From the NCBI RefSeq assembly GCF_902497625.1, contig NZ_CABVGX010000049.1:1-44542 (forward strand): a stretch of 44,542 nt of DNA, in the 5' to 3' direction. The DNA comes from Pseudomonas fluorescens. Lineage in GTDB: Bacteria; Pseudomonadota; Gammaproteobacteria; Pseudomonadales; Pseudomonadaceae. A program made the position numbers and the translations under genes. Positions 15,922 through 25,477 of the stretch are shown here, one piece after another (position 1 is the first letter of the stretch; each line of letters opens with the position of its first letter). The notes under the pieces were generated by a model that did no database searches, was not told the DNA's origin, and saw only the letters and a list, made by a program, of their open reading frames with translations.

Positions 15922-16188
15922 TTAGACTTCCACAGCGCGTTCGAGAACATCAACCAGCGCCCAAGACTTGGTCTTGGCCAAAGGACGAGTTTCACGAATA
16001 GTGACTTTGTCGCCGATGTGGCACTGATTGGTTTCGTCGTGCGCGTGCAGCTTAGTCGAACGCTTAACGTATTTACCGTAGATCGGGTGCTTTACGCGAC
16101 GCTCGATCAGAACGGTGATGGTCTTGTCCATTTTGTCGCTGACAACACGGCCAGTCAGCGTACGGACGGTTTTTTCGGCTTCAGCCAT
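15922..16188 (-). CDS. rpsQ: 30S ribosomal protein S17
   Basis: An 88-residue primary 16S rRNA-binding protein. RTLTGRVVSDKMDKTITVLI and HPIYGKYVKRSTKLHAHDE are diagnostic. Two bases separate it from the rpmC stop. Confidence 0.98.
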   Translation of the reverse strand: MAEAEKTVRTLTGRVVSDKMDKTITVLIERRVKHPIYGKYVKRSTKLHAHDETNQCHIGDKVTIRETRPLAKTKSWALVDVLERAVEV

Positions 16189-16190
16189 GA

Positions 16191-16382
16191 TTACTTACCT
16201 GCCTGCTGTTTGAGCACAGTCTTCACGCGAGCGATGTCACGCTTAACTTGCCGGAGCAGGTGAGACTGCCCCAACTGGCCAGTTGCTTTCTGCATGCGCA
16301 GATTGAACTGGTCGCGCAGCAGGCCGAGCAGTTGCTCGTTAAGCTGCGGCGCGTCTTTTTCACGAAGTTCATTCGCTTTCAT
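16191..16382 (-). CDS. rpmC: 50S ribosomal protein L29
   Basis: A 63-residue two-helix protein at the exit tunnel, part of the docking site for SRP and trigger factor with L23. MKANELREKDAPQLNEQLLG and LVK/RQVKRDIARVKT-type tail fit the family. The ATG at 16382 overlaps the rplP stop (TGATG), implying coupling. A GTG one codon upstream is in frame but is not the family start. Confidence 0.97.
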   Translation of the reverse strand: MKANELREKDAPQLNEQLLGLLRDQFNLRMQKATGQLGQSHLLRQVKRDIARVKTVLKQQAGK

Positions 16383-16795
16383 CACATCACCGTCCGTTTA
16401 ACAAAGGAGGTGGCGAGTGGCAGCTTTGCAGCAGCCAGGGCGAAAGCCTCACGCGCCAGCTCTTCAGAAACGCCCTCGATTTCATACAGGACTTTGCCTG
16501 GCTGAATCTGGGCAACCCAGTATTCCACGCTACCTTTACCTTTACCCATCCGAACTTCGAGTGGCTTTTTGGTGACAGGCTTGTCCGGGAATACACGGAT
16601 CCAGATCTTGCCGCCACGTTTTACGTGACGGGTCAGAGCACGACGCGCTGACTCGATCTGACGAGCGGTGAGACGACCACGAGCAACAGACTTCAGCGCG
16701 AACTCGCCGAAGCTGACTTTGCTACCGCGCAATGCCAGGCCACGGTTGTGACCAGTCATTTGCTTGCGGAACTTCGTACGCTTTGGTTGCAACAT
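16382..16795 (-). CDS. rplP: 50S ribosomal protein L16
   Basis: A 137-residue protein near the A-site and peptidyl-transferase region. The start MLQPKRTKFRKQMTGHNRGL and the block WIRVFPDKPVTKKPLEVRMG are diagnostic. Its stop shares one base with the rpmC start. Confidence 0.98.
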   Translation of the reverse strand: MLQPKRTKFRKQMTGHNRGLALRGSKVSFGEFALKSVARGRLTARQIESARRALTRHVKRGGKIWIRVFPDKPVTKKPLEVRMGKGKGSVEYWVAQIQPGKVLYEIEGVSEELAREAFALAAAKLPLATSFVKRTVM

Positions 16796-16807
16796 TTGGC
16801 GTACCCC

Positions 16808-17494
16808 TTACTTAGCAGCTTTTTTACGAGGCGCTGGTGCTTGCGGTTTCAGCTCTTCTTGGCGACCACCAATTACTTCGCCTTTGAAGATCCAAACCTT
16901 TACACCGATCACACCATAAGTGGTGTGAGCTTCGTAGTTGGCATAGTCGATGTCGGCACGCAGGGTGTGCAGTGGCACACGACCTTCGCGATACCATTCA
17001 GTACGTGCGATTTCAGCACCGCCGAGACGACCGCTCACTTGGATTTTGATGCCTTTGGCACCAATGCGCATTGCGTTCTGTACAGCGCGCTTCATAGCGC
17101 GACGGAACATTACGCGCCGCTCCAGCTGCTGAGCTACGCTCTGCGCAACCAACATACCGTCGAGTTCCGGCTTGCGGATTTCTTCGATATTGATGTGCAC
17201 AGGCACACCCATTTGTTTGGTCAGGTCCTGACGCAGTTTCTCAACATCTTCACCTTTCTTCCCGATAACGATACCCGGACGAGCAGTGTGGATGGTGATA
17301 CGTGCTGTTTGAGCCGGACGATGGATATCGATACGGCTTACGGACGCGCTTTTTAGTTTGTCTTGGAGATACTCACGCACTTTCAGATCAGCGAACAAAT
17401 AGTCCGCATAAGTCCGACCGTCTGCGTACCAGACGGAGGTGTGCTCCTTGACGATTCCCAGGCGAATGCCAATGGGATGTACTTTCTGACCCAT
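16808..17494 (-). CDS. rpsC: 30S ribosomal protein S3
   Basis: A 228-residue protein of the mRNA entry channel. The start [20 protein letters not shown] and the KH-domain block [19 protein letters not shown] are diagnostic. The C-terminal tail is proline/lysine rich ([13 protein letters not shown]). The start at 17494 matches the family; a longer open frame running into rplV adds 28 unrelated residues. Confidence 0.98.
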
Positions 17495-17507
17495 CTCTTC
17501 GACTCCG

Positions 17508-17840
17508 TTACTTGTCAGCAACCTTGACAGTGATATGGCAAGACCGCTTGACGATGCGATCAGCACGGCCTTTGGCACGTGGCATGATTCGCTTCAGCGA
17601 ACGCCCTTCGTTGACGAAAACGGTGCTGACTTTAAGGTCATCAACGTCTGCGCCTTCGTTATGCTCGGCGTTGGCTACGGCCGACTCCAGCACTTTCTTC
17701 ATGATCTCGGCGGCTTTCTTACTGCTGAAAGCCAACAGGTTGAGCGCTTCGCCCACCTTCTTCCCGCGGATCTGGTCGGCGACCAAGCGGGCTTTCTGGG
17801 CGGAGATTCGAGCGCCCGACAACTTAGCGGCTACTTCCAT
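17508..17840 (-). CDS. rplV: 50S ribosomal protein L22
   Basis: A 110-residue protein whose extended beta-hairpin lines the exit tunnel, a site of macrolide-resistance changes. [20 protein letters not shown] and the hairpin region [22 protein letters not shown] segment ([17 protein letters not shown]) look wild type with no insertion or deletion visible. Confidence 0.98.
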
Positions 17841-17853
17841 CGTTCCTTACCCC

Positions 17854-18129
17854 TTAACGCTTGGCTTTCTTGTCTGCCACGTGCCCACGATAAGTGCGGG
17901 TACCGGCAAACTCGCCTAGTTTGTGGCCGACCATGTCTTCGTTCACAAGAACTGGGACATGTTGACGACCGTTATGCACTGCAATGGTCAGACCGACCAT
18001 TTGTGGCAGGATCATCGAACGACGCGACCAGGTTTTAACTGGTTTGCGATCATTCTTTTCCGCCGCCACTTCGATCTTCTTCAGTAGGTGAAGATCAATA
18101 AAAGGACCTTTTTTCAGAGAACGTGGCAC
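17854..18129 (-). CDS. rpsS: 30S ribosomal protein S19 (GTG start)
   Basis: A 91-residue protein of the 30S head. MPRSLKKGPFIDLHLLKKIE and HNGRQHVPVLVNEDMVGHKL are diagnostic. The start codon is GTG at 18129-18127, supported by GAGGG eight bases upstream; no ATG start fits the family. Confidence 0.98.
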   Translation of the reverse strand: MPRSLKKGPFIDLHLLKKIEVAAEKNDRKPVKTWSRRSMILPQMVGLTIAVHNGRQHVPVLVNEDMVGHKLGEFAGTRTYRGHVADKKAKR

Positions 18130-18145
18130 TGTCGTATCCCTCTAT

Positions 18146-18970
18146 TTACTTGCGACGACGGACGATCATTTTGTCGGTACGCTTATTACCACGAGTCTTC
18201 GCGCCCTTAGTCGGGAAGCCCCACGGCGATACCGGATGACGACCACCAGAGGTACGACCTTCACCACCACCATGTGGGTGGTCAACCGGGTTCATGGCAA
18301 CACCACGAACGGTTGGGCGAACGCCACGCCAGCGTTTGGCACCAGCTTTACCCAACGAACGCAGGCTGTGCTCGGAGTTCGAGACTTCGCCCAGAGTCGC
18401 ACGGCATTCAGCCAGAACTTTACGCATTTCACCGGAACGCAGACGCAGGGTCACGTAGACACCTTCACGAGCGATCAGCTGAGCCGAAGCACCAGCGGAA
18501 CGAGCGATTTGCGCGCCTTTACCCGGCTTCAATTCGATGCCGTGTACGGTGCTACCAACTGGAATGCTGCGCAGTTGCAACTGGTTACCTGGCTTGATCG
18601 GAGCCAAAGCACCCGAAATCAGCTGGTCGCCAGCATTCACGCCTTTAGGGGCGATGATGTAACGGCGTTCGCCGTCTGCGTACAGCATAAGAGCAATGTG
18701 AGCAGTACGGTTTGGATCGTATTCAATACGCTCGACAGTGGCTGGAATGCCATCTTTGTCGTTGCGACGGAAATCGACCAGACGATAATGCTGCTTGTGG
18801 CCACCACCGATGTGACGAGTGGTAATACGACCATTGTTGTTACGACCACCAGACTTCGATTTCTTCTCGAGCAGCGGTGCGTGAGGAGCGCCTTTATGCA
18901 GCTCCTGGTTGACCACCTTGACCACATGACGGCGGCCAGGGGAAGTCGGTTTGCATTTAACGATTGCCAT
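18146..18970 (-). CDS. rplB: 50S ribosomal protein L2
   Basis: A 274-residue protein needed for subunit association and peptidyl-transferase function. The conserved C-terminal segment GVAMNPVDHPHGGGEGR contains the histidine implicated in activity. The start MAIVKCKPTSPGRRHVVKVV and KSGGRNNNGRITTRHIGGGH are diagnostic. Gap from rplW is 14 bases. Confidence 0.98.
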   Translation of the reverse strand: MAIVKCKPTSPGRRHVVKVVNQELHKGAPHAPLLEKKSKSGGRNNNGRITTRHIGGGHKQHYRLVDFRRNDKDGIPATVERIEYDPNRTAHIALMLYADGERRYIIAPKGVNAGDQLISGALAPIKPGNQLQLRSIPVGSTVHGIELKPGKGAQIARSAGASAQLIAREGVYVTLRLRSGEMRKVLAECRATLGEVSNSEHSLRSLGKAGAKRWRGVRPTVRGVAMNPVDHPHGGGEGRTSGGRHPVSPWGFPTKGAKTRGNKRTDKMIVRRRK

Positions 18971-18984
18971 GATGCACCCCTTCC

Positions 18985-19284
18985 TTACTCAGCACTGCTG
19001 CTGAAATCGAGATCTTGGCCTGGCTGAAGGGAGATAACTGCCTTCTTCCAGTCATTACGCTTGCCCAGACCGCGAGCAGTGCGCTTGCTCTTACCCAGAA
19101 CATTCAGGGTAGTAACACGCTCTACTTTCACGCTGAACAGGCTTTCGACGGCCTTCTTGATTTCCAGCTTGGTTGCGTCAGTTGCAACCTTGAAAACGAA
19201 CTGGCCTTTTTTGTCAGCCAGAACCGTAGCCTTCTCGGAAACGTGCGGGCCGAGCAGAACTTTAAATACGCGTTCCTGGTTCAT
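18985..19284 (-). CDS. rplW: 50S ribosomal protein L23
   Basis: A 99-residue exit-tunnel protein that docks trigger factor and [23 protein letters not shown] and [20 protein letters not shown] are diagnostic. Its ATG overlaps the rplD stop by four bases (ATGA), implying coupled translation. Confidence 0.98.
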
Positions 19285-19883
19285 CCCAGCAGCTCCTCGA
19301 ATTTCTTCACGGCCGACACGGTGATCAACACCTTGTCGTATGCGATCAGACTAACTGGATCGGAACCTTGCACGTCACGTACATCAACGTGTGGCAGGTT
19401 GCGAGCAGCAAGGTACAGGTTCTGATCAACCACTTCAGACACGATCAAGACGTCAGTCAGGCCCATGCCGGTCAGTTTGTTCAGCAGATCTTTGGTCTTC
19501 GGTGCATCAACAGCGAAGTCCTGAACCACAACCAGACGATCAGTACGCACCAGCTCAGCAAGGATGGAACGCATTGCTGCGCGATACATCTTCTTGTTCA
19601 GCTTCTGGGTGTGATCCTGAGGACGAGCTGCGAAAGTGGTACCGCCGCCGCGCCAGATTGGGCTACGGATAGTACCGGCACGCGCGCGGCCAGTACCTTT
19701 CTGACGCCAAGGGCGCTTACCGCCACCACGAACGTCGGAACGGGTCTTTTGCTGCTTGCTACCTTGACGGCCGCCGGCCATGTAGGCCACGACTGCTTGG
19801 TGAACCAGCGTCTCGTTGAATTCGCCGCCAAATGTCAGTTCGGAAACTTCGATCGCTTGAGCGTCATTTACATTTAATTGCAT
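19281..19883 (-). CDS. rplD: 50S ribosomal protein L4
   Basis: A 200-residue protein whose extended loop lines the exit tunnel; in E. coli it also autoregulates the S10 operon by attenuation. The loop region [20 protein letters not shown] and [10 protein letters not shown] are intact with no macrolide-type deletion visible. The long S10 leader used for L4 control in E. coli is absent here: the rpsJ leader is only about 55 bases. Confidence 0.98.
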
Positions 19884-19895
19884 GTCAGCTTCCCC

Positions 19896-20531
19896 TTAAC
19901 CGCGAGCCTTGGCTGCTGGACGTACAACCAAGTTGCCGCCAGTAGCGCCAGGAACAGCGCCCTTGACCAACAACAGATTGCGTTCAGCGTCCACGCGCAC
20001 TACTTCAAGAGACTGCACGGTCACGCGCTCAGCGCCCATATGACCGGACATTTTTTTGCCCTTGAATACACGACCAGGAGTCTGGCACTGGCCGATAGAG
20101 CCTGGAACGCGGTGGGACACGGAGTTACCGTGGGTATTATCTTGCCCGCGGAAGTTCCAACGCTTGATCGTACCCTGGAAGCCTTTACCCTTGGACTGAC
20201 CGGTTACATCAACCAGTTGACCAGCGGCGAAGATTTCAGCGTCGATCAGATCGCCGGCCTGGTACTCGCCTTCTTCAAGACGGAATTCCATTACGGTACG
20301 ACCAGCGGCAACGTTCGCCTTAGCGAAGTGGCCAGCCTGAGCAGCTGTAACACGCGAAGCACGACGCTCGCCTACAGTGACTTGCACTGCACGATAGCCA
20401 TCGGTCTCTTCAGTTTTGAACTGGGTGACGCGATTCGGCTCGATCTCAATGACCGTGACCGGAATGGAGACACCTTCTTCGGTGAAAATACGGGTCATAC
20501 CGCATTTACGACCGACTACACCAATAGTCAT
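19896..20531 (-). CDS. rplC: 50S ribosomal protein L3
   Basis: A 211-residue early-assembly protein near the peptidyl-transferase centre. MTIGVVGRKCGMTRIFTEEG and the loop GSIGQCQTPGRVFKGKKMSG (with the glutamine methylated by PrmB in E. coli) are diagnostic. I chose the family start at 20531; an upstream in-frame ATG adds 11 residues. Confidence 0.98.
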   Translation of the reverse strand: MTIGVVGRKCGMTRIFTEEGVSIPVTVIEIEPNRVTQFKTEETDGYRAVQVTVGERRASRVTAAQAGHFAKANVAAGRTVMEFRLEEGEYQAGDLIDAEIFAAGQLVDVTGQSKGKGFQGTIKRWNFRGQDNTHGNSVSHRVPGSIGQCQTPGRVFKGKKMSGHMGAERVTVQSLEVVRVDAERNLLLVKGAVPGATGGNLVVRPAAKARG

Positions 20532-20611
20532 GTTGTAAACCTCATGAGTGTACGGGGCTTTCACCCGCTATGGCCGCCCATTTCAGAGCGTTACACGACT
20601 AAGACCGAGTC

Positions 20612-20923
20612 TTAGCCGAGGCTGATCTGCACTTCCACACCGGCCGCAAGATCAAGCTTCATAAGCGCATCAACGGTTTTATCCGTTGGCTGGACGATGT
20701 CCAGAACACGCTTATGAGTACGGATCTCGTACTGGTCACGCGCGTCTTTGTTGACGTGCGGGGAGACCAGAACGGTGAACCGCTCTTTACGGGTAGGCAG
20801 TGGAATTGGACCACGCACTTGAGCACCAGTACGTTTCGCGGTTTCCACGATTTCCTGGGTGGATTGGTCGATCAGGCGATGGTCAAAAGCCTTCAACCTG
20901 ATACGGATTTGCTGATTTTGCAT
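20612..20923 (-). CDS. rpsJ: 30S ribosomal protein S10 / NusE
   Basis: A 103-residue protein of the 30S head, which also acts as transcription factor NusE and partners NusB and NusG in antitermination and coupling. [20 protein letters not shown] and the tail [14 protein letters not shown] are diagnostic. It is the first gene of the S10 cluster, driven by a near-consensus promoter about 65 bases upstream of its ATG. Confidence 0.98.
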
Positions 20924-20985
20924 TGGATTTCAGACTCCGGCTGCTATTCCCACCGAGCGCAATACGCCCGTTAAAAGGAGGCGCA

Positions 20986-21014
20986 ATTCTATAGACGCCC
21001 CAAATAGGTGTCAA
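20986..21014 (-). promoter_or_regulatory. S10 operon promoter (sigma70)
   Basis: On the minus strand TTGACA (21014-21009), a 17-base spacer, then TAGAAT (20991-20986): perfect -35, 5 of 6 at -10, ideal spacing. The -35 is only seven bases past the tufA terminator. A purine-rich AAAGGAGG-like run is not at a start codon here; rpsJ begins at 20923. Confidence 0.9.
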
Positions 21015-21021
21015 CCCAATA

Positions 21022-21050
21022 AAAAAGCCCCCGCTAAGCGGGGGCTTTTT
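21022..21050 (-). terminator. Terminator of the str operon after tufA
   Basis: An 8-bp GC stem (GCCCCCGC at 21027-21034 with 21038-21045) extended by A-T pairs on both sides, loop of three bases, followed by a T run. It lies 14 bases beyond the tufA stop and separates the str and S10 transcription units. Confidence 0.95.
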
Positions 21051-21064
21051 CAGATCATCACTTA

Positions 21065-22258
21065 TTAAGCGATGATTTTGGCTACGACGCCAGCGCCGAC
21101 GGTACGACCGCCTTCACGAATAGCGAAACGCAGACCGTCTTCCATTGCGATGGTCTTGATCAGGGTGACAACCATTTTGATGTTGTCGCCTGGCATTACC
21201 ATTTCAACGCCTTCCGGCAGTTCGCAGTTACCGGTCACGTCAGTGGTCCGGAAGTAGAACTGTGGACGGTAGCCTTTGAAGAACGGAGTGTGACGACCGC
21301 CTTCTTCTTTGCTCAGCACGTACACTTCAGCTTCGAAGGTAGTGTGCGGCTTGACCGAGCCTGGCTTGACCAGAACCTGGCCACGCTCAACGTCGTCACG
21401 CTTGGTGCCGCGCAGCAGCACGCCGCAGTTCTCGCCAGCACGACCTTCGTCGAGCAGCTTACGGAACATTTCAACACCGGTGCAGGTGGTGACAGTGGTG
21501 TCACGCAGACCAACGATTTCCAGTGGATCCTGAACCTTGACGATACCGCGCTCGATACGACCAGTTACAACAGTACCGCGACCGGAGATCGAGAATACGT
21601 CTTCGATTGGCATCAGGAACGGCTTGTCGATAACACGGACTGGATCCGGGATGTAGCTGTCCAGAGTCTCAACCAGTTTACGAACGGCAGTAGTGCCCAT
21701 TTCGTTGTCGTCTTGGCCGTTCAGAGCCATCAGAGCCGAACCGATGATGATCGGAGTGTCGTCGCCCGGGAAGTCGTAAGTGCTCAGCAGATCGCGCACT
21801 TCCATCTCAACCAGTTCCAGCAGCTCAGCGTCGTCTACCATGTCAGCCTTGTTCAGGAAGACAACGATGTACGGAACGCCAACCTGACGGGACAGCAGGA
21901 TGTGCTCACGAGTTTGTGGCATCGGACCATCAGCGGCCGAGCAAACCAGGATAGCGCCGTCCATCTGAGCAGCACCGGTGATCATGTTCTTCACATAGTC
22001 AGCGTGACCTGGGCAGTCAACGTGAGCGTAGTGACGGATCAGCGAGTTGTATTCAACGTGCGCGGTGTTGATGGTGATACCACGAGCCTTTTCTTCCGGA
22101 GCGCTGTCGATCTTGTCGAAAGCAACAACGGCCGAACCGAAAACTTCGGAGCAGACGCGAGTCAGAGCAGCAGTCAGCGTGGTTTTACCGTGGTCGACGT
22201 GACCGATGGTGCCAACGTTGACGTGCGGAAGGGAACGATCAAATTTTTCTTTAGCCAC
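21065..22258 (-). CDS. tufA: Elongation factor Tu, copy in the str operon
   Basis: A 397-residue GTPase that delivers aminoacyl-tRNA to the ribosome. GTP-binding motifs GHVDHGKT (19-26), DCPGHADY (81-88) and NKAD (136-139) are intact. It follows fusA by 31 bases and ends in a strong terminator. It differs from the second copy at 37636-38829 at 29 of 397 residues, in patches: residues 75-192 are identical, while the N-terminus, residues 44-74, 193-209 and domain 2 vary. This copy has the less usual residues (FDRSLPH at the start, QDPLEIVG in domain 2). Confidence 0.97.
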   Translation of the reverse strand: MAKEKFDRSLPHVNVGTIGHVDHGKTTLTAALTRVCSEVFGSAVVAFDKIDSAPEEKARGITINTAHVEYNSLIRHYAHVDCPGHADYVKNMITGAAQMDGAILVCSAADGPMPQTREHILLSRQVGVPYIVVFLNKADMVDDAELLELVEMEVRDLLSTYDFPGDDTPIIIGSALMALNGQDDNEMGTTAVRKLVETLDSYIPDPVRVIDKPFLMPIEDVFSISGRGTVVTGRIERGIVKVQDPLEIVGLRDTTVTTCTGVEMFRKLLDEGRAGENCGVLLRGTKRDDVERGQVLVKPGSVKPHTTFEAEVYVLSKEEGGRHTPFFKGYRPQFYFRTTDVTGNCELPEGVEMVMPGDNIKMVVTLIKTIAMEDGLRFAIREGGRTVGAGVVAKIIA

Positions 22259-22289
22259 GACAATTAACTCCTAGCCTAAAGGGGCTGAA

Positions 22290-24395
22290 TCAGCCTTGTT
22301 TTTTGGTAACGGTTTCGACGATGTGCGACGGAGCCGTATTGTATTTTTTGAATTCCATAGAGTAGCTTGCGCGACCTTGGGACATGGAGCGAACGTCGGT
22401 TGCGTAACCGAACATCTCACCCAACGGAACCTCGGCACGAATCACTTTGCCGGAAACCGTATCTTCCATACCCAGGATCATGCCGCGACGACGGTTAAGG
22501 TCGCCCATCACGTCACCCATATAGTCTTCAGGTGTAACAACCTCTACCGCCATGATCGGCTCAAGCAGCTCACCACCGCCCTTCTGGGCCAGTTGCTTGG
22601 TCGCCATGGATGCAGCCACCTTGAACGCCATCTCGTTGGAGTCGACGTCGTGGTAGGAACCATCAAACACAGTTGCCTTCAGGCCGATCAGCGGATAGCC
22701 GGCAACAACGCCGTTCTTCATCTGCTCTTCGATACCCTTCTGGATAGCCGGGATGTATTCCTTAGGAACCACACCACCCACTACTTCGTTCACGAATTGC
22801 AGACCTTCCTGACCTTCGTCAGCAGGAGCAAAACGGATCCAGCAGTGGCCGAACTGACCACGACCGCCGGACTGACGAACGAACTTGCCTTCGATTTCAC
22901 AGTTCTTCGTGATGCGCTCACGATAGGAAACCTGAGGCTTACCGATGTTGGCTTCGACGTTGAACTCACGGCGCATCCGGTCAACCAGGATGTCCAGGTG
23001 CAACTCGCCCATGCCGGAGATGATCGTTTGACCAGTCTCTTCATCAGTCTTGACGCGGAAAGATGGATCTTCCTGAGCAAGCTTGCCCAGAGCGATACCC
23101 ATTTTTTCCTGGTCATCCTTGGTCTTAGGCTCAACGGCAACCGAAATAACCGGCTCCGGGAAGTCCATGCGAACCAGGATGATTGGCTTGTCAGCGCTGC
23201 ACAAGGTTTCGCCAGTGGTGACGTCCTTCATGCCGATCAAGGCTGCGATGTCACCAGCGCGTACTTCCTTGATTTCTTCACGGGCGTTTGCGTGCATCTG
23301 CACCATACGACCCACGCGCTCTTTCTTGCCTTTAACCGAGTTGATCACGCCGTCGCCGGAGGCCAACACGCCCGAGTAAACTCGAACAAAGGTCAAAGTA
23401 CCCACGAATGGGTCGGTAGCGATTTTGAAAGCCAGAGCCGAGAACGGCTCGCTGTCATCTGCGTGGCGTTCCATCTGCTTTTCCTCGTCATCAGGGTCAG
23501 TACCCTTGATGGCAGGAATATCAGTTGGAGCAGGCAGGTAATCGATAACGGCGTCGAGAACCAAGGGAACGCCCTTGTTCTTGAAGGAAGAACCGCAAAC
23601 AGCCAGGACGATTTCGCCAGCGATAGTACGCTGACGCAGAGCGGCCTTGATTTCCGCGTTGGTGAGTTCTTCACCTTCGAGGTACTTGTTCATCAGCTCT
23701 TCGCTGGCTTCGGCCGCAGCCTCAACCATGTTGCCGCGCCACTCGTCAGCCAGCTCCTGCAGTTCAGCAGGGATAGGCTTACGAACTGGAACCATACCTT
23801 TGTCGGAGTCATTCCAATAAACAGCTTCCATAGCCATCAGATCGATCTGACCCTGGAAGTTGTCTTCGGAACCGATAGCCAACTGGATTGGCACCGGAGT
23901 GTGACCCAGACGCTGCTTGATCTGACCGATTACGCGCAGGAAGTTTGCACCGGCACGGTCCATCTTGTTTACGTAAACAAGACGTGGAACGCCGTACTTG
24001 TTGGCTTGACGCCATACGGTTTCCGACTGAGGCTCAACACCCGAAGTGCCGCAGAACACAACGACCGCGCCGTCGAGAACACGCAGGGAACGTTCAACTT
24101 CAATAGTGAAGTCCACGTGACCCGGGGTGTCGATGACGTTGAAGCGGTATTGGTCCTTGTGCTGCTTCTCGGAACCCTGCCAGAAGGCGGTAATGGCAGC
24201 AGAAGTAATGGTAATACCACGCTCCTGCTCCTGAACCATCCAGTCTGTGGTCGCGGCGCCGTCATGCACCTCGCCCATTTTGTGACTTTTGCCAGTGTAA
24301 AAAAGGACGCGCTCGGTGGTGGTGGTCTTACCAGCATCCACGTGAGCAACGATACCAATGTTACGGTAGCGATTAATCGGTGTTGTACGAGCCAT
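22290..24395 (-). CDS. fusA: Elongation factor G
   Basis: A 701-residue translocase GTPase, also used in ribosome recycling with RRF. Motifs AHVDAGKTTT, DTPGHVDF and NKMDRAG are present, with domains II-V following to VETVTKKQG. It is between rpsG (30-base gap) and tufA, the standard str order. Confidence 0.98.
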   Translation of the reverse strand: MARTTPINRYRNIGIVAHVDAGKTTTTERVLFYTGKSHKMGEVHDGAATTDWMVQEQERGITITSAAITAFWQGSEKQHKDQYRFNVIDTPGHVDFTIEVERSLRVLDGAVVVFCGTSGVEPQSETVWRQANKYGVPRLVYVNKMDRAGANFLRVIGQIKQRLGHTPVPIQLAIGSEDNFQGQIDLMAMEAVYWNDSDKGMVPVRKPIPAELQELADEWRGNMVEAAAEASEELMNKYLEGEELTNAEIKAALRQRTIAGEIVLAVCGSSFKNKGVPLVLDAVIDYLPAPTDIPAIKGTDPDDEEKQMERHADDSEPFSALAFKIATDPFVGTLTFVRVYSGVLASGDGVINSVKGKKERVGRMVQMHANAREEIKEVRAGDIAALIGMKDVTTGETLCSADKPIILVRMDFPEPVISVAVEPKTKDDQEKMGIALGKLAQEDPSFRVKTDEETGQTIISGMGELHLDILVDRMRREFNVEANIGKPQVSYRERITKNCEIEGKFVRQSGGRGQFGHCWIRFAPADEGQEGLQFVNEVVGGVVPKEYIPAIQKGIEEQMKNGVVAGYPLIGLKATVFDGSYHDVDSNEMAFKVAASMATKQLAQKGGGELLEPIMAVEVVTPEDYMGDVMGDLNRRRGMILGMEDTVSGKVIRAEVPLGEMFGYATDVRSMSQGRASYSMEFKKYNTAPSHIVETVTKKQG

Positions 24396-24425
24396 AAAGC
24401 CCTCGCAAAATTAGTGACGCTAAAA

Positions 24426-24896
24426 TTAGAAGCGGTAGTGCGAGAAAGCTTTGTTAGCTTCAGCCATACGGTGCACGTCTTCACGCTTCTTAACTGCAGC
24501 ACCTTTACCTTCGGCAGCGTCCAACAGTTCGCCAGCCAAACGCAGAGCCATAGACTTCTCGCCGCGCTTGCGCGCGAAGTCTACCAACCAGCGCATTGCC
24601 AGAGCGTTACGACGGGACGGACGAACTTCGACCGGAACCTGGTAAGTGGCACCGCCTACACGGCGCGACTTTACTTCGACCAGCGGAGCGATGGCGTCGA
24701 GAGCTTTCTCGAAGATTTCCAGGGGGTCGCTGTTCTTGCGTTCTTTAACCTTTTCCAGCGCGCCATAAACGATACGCTCGGCAACGGCTTTCTTGCCGCT
24801 TTCCATCACGTGGTTCATGAACTTGGCCAGGATTTGGCTTCCGTATTTTGGATCGTCAAGCACTTCGCGCTTGGCTGCTACGCGTCTTCTTGGCAT
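24426..24896 (-). CDS. rpsG: 30S ribosomal protein S7
   Basis: A 156-residue primary 16S-binding protein of the 30S head at the E site, and the str operon autoregulator in E. coli. [20 protein letters not shown] and [20 protein letters not shown] are diagnostic. A 118-base gap to rpsL, larger than its neighbours, shows no clear hairpin or promoter. Confidence 0.98.
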
Positions 24897-25014
24897 GGAT
24901 AAGCCCTCAAACGGTCTTCAGGTTCGTTCGGAATCGGTGCCCTTGCGGGACGCCTCCGACCTTACTCTTATCGACTCAGAAAAATAGAAAATCAGTGTCT
25001 ACAAAAAGCCACTA

Positions 25015-25386
25015 CTACTTAGGCTTCTTGGTACCGTACTTCGAACGACCCTGGTTACGACCTTTAACGCCGGAAGTATCCAGAGAGCCGCGTACGGTGT
25101 GGTAACGAACACCTGGCAAGTCTTTTACACGACCGCCGCGGATCAGTACCACGCTGTGCTCTTGCAGGTTGTGGCCTTCACCGCCGATGTACGAGGAAAC
25201 CTCGAAACCGTTGGTCAGACGCACGCGGCATACTTTACGCAGTGCCGAGTTAGGTTTTTTCGGCGTGGTGGTATACACACGGGTGCATACGCCACGACGT
25301 TGCGGGCAGTTCTGCAGCGCAGGCACGTCGGATTTCTCGACGATACGCTTACGCGGCTGACGTACCAGCTGGTTGATAGTTGCCAT
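25015..25386 (-). CDS. rpsL: 30S ribosomal protein S12
   Basis: A 123-residue decoding-centre protein. TTPKKPNSALRKVCRVRL and RGGRVKDLPGVRYHTVRG are conserved. Lys43 and Lys88, where streptomycin-resistance changes occur, are wild type, and Asp89 (the methylthiolation site) is present. It is the first gene of the str operon, with its own promoter about 90 bases upstream. Confidence 0.98.
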   Translation of the reverse strand: MATINQLVRQPRKRIVEKSDVPALQNCPQRRGVCTRVYTTTPKKPNSALRKVCRVRLTNGFEVSSYIGGEGHNLQEHSVVLIRGGRVKDLPGVRYHTVRGSLDTSGVKGRNQGRSKYGTKKPK

Positions 25387-25426
25387 CTACTAGCTCCACT
25401 GTTGTCTTGCGACGCTATTGTCTTGC

Positions 25427-25460
25427 AAGAAAAGCAAAATGGCAGGAACGAATTCCCGCC
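25427..25460 (-). terminator. UUCG-capped hairpin with T-rich tail in the str leader
   Basis: On the minus strand an 8-bp stem with one G-T pair (GGCGGGAA / TTCCTGCC, 25441-25460) is capped by a TTCG tetraloop and followed by ATTTTGCTTTTC. It lies about 20 bases past the predicted transcription start of the str promoter and 40 bases before rpsL, a position suited to attenuation. Confidence 0.6.
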
Positions 25461-25477
25461 AAATTTAGGGGTACAAG

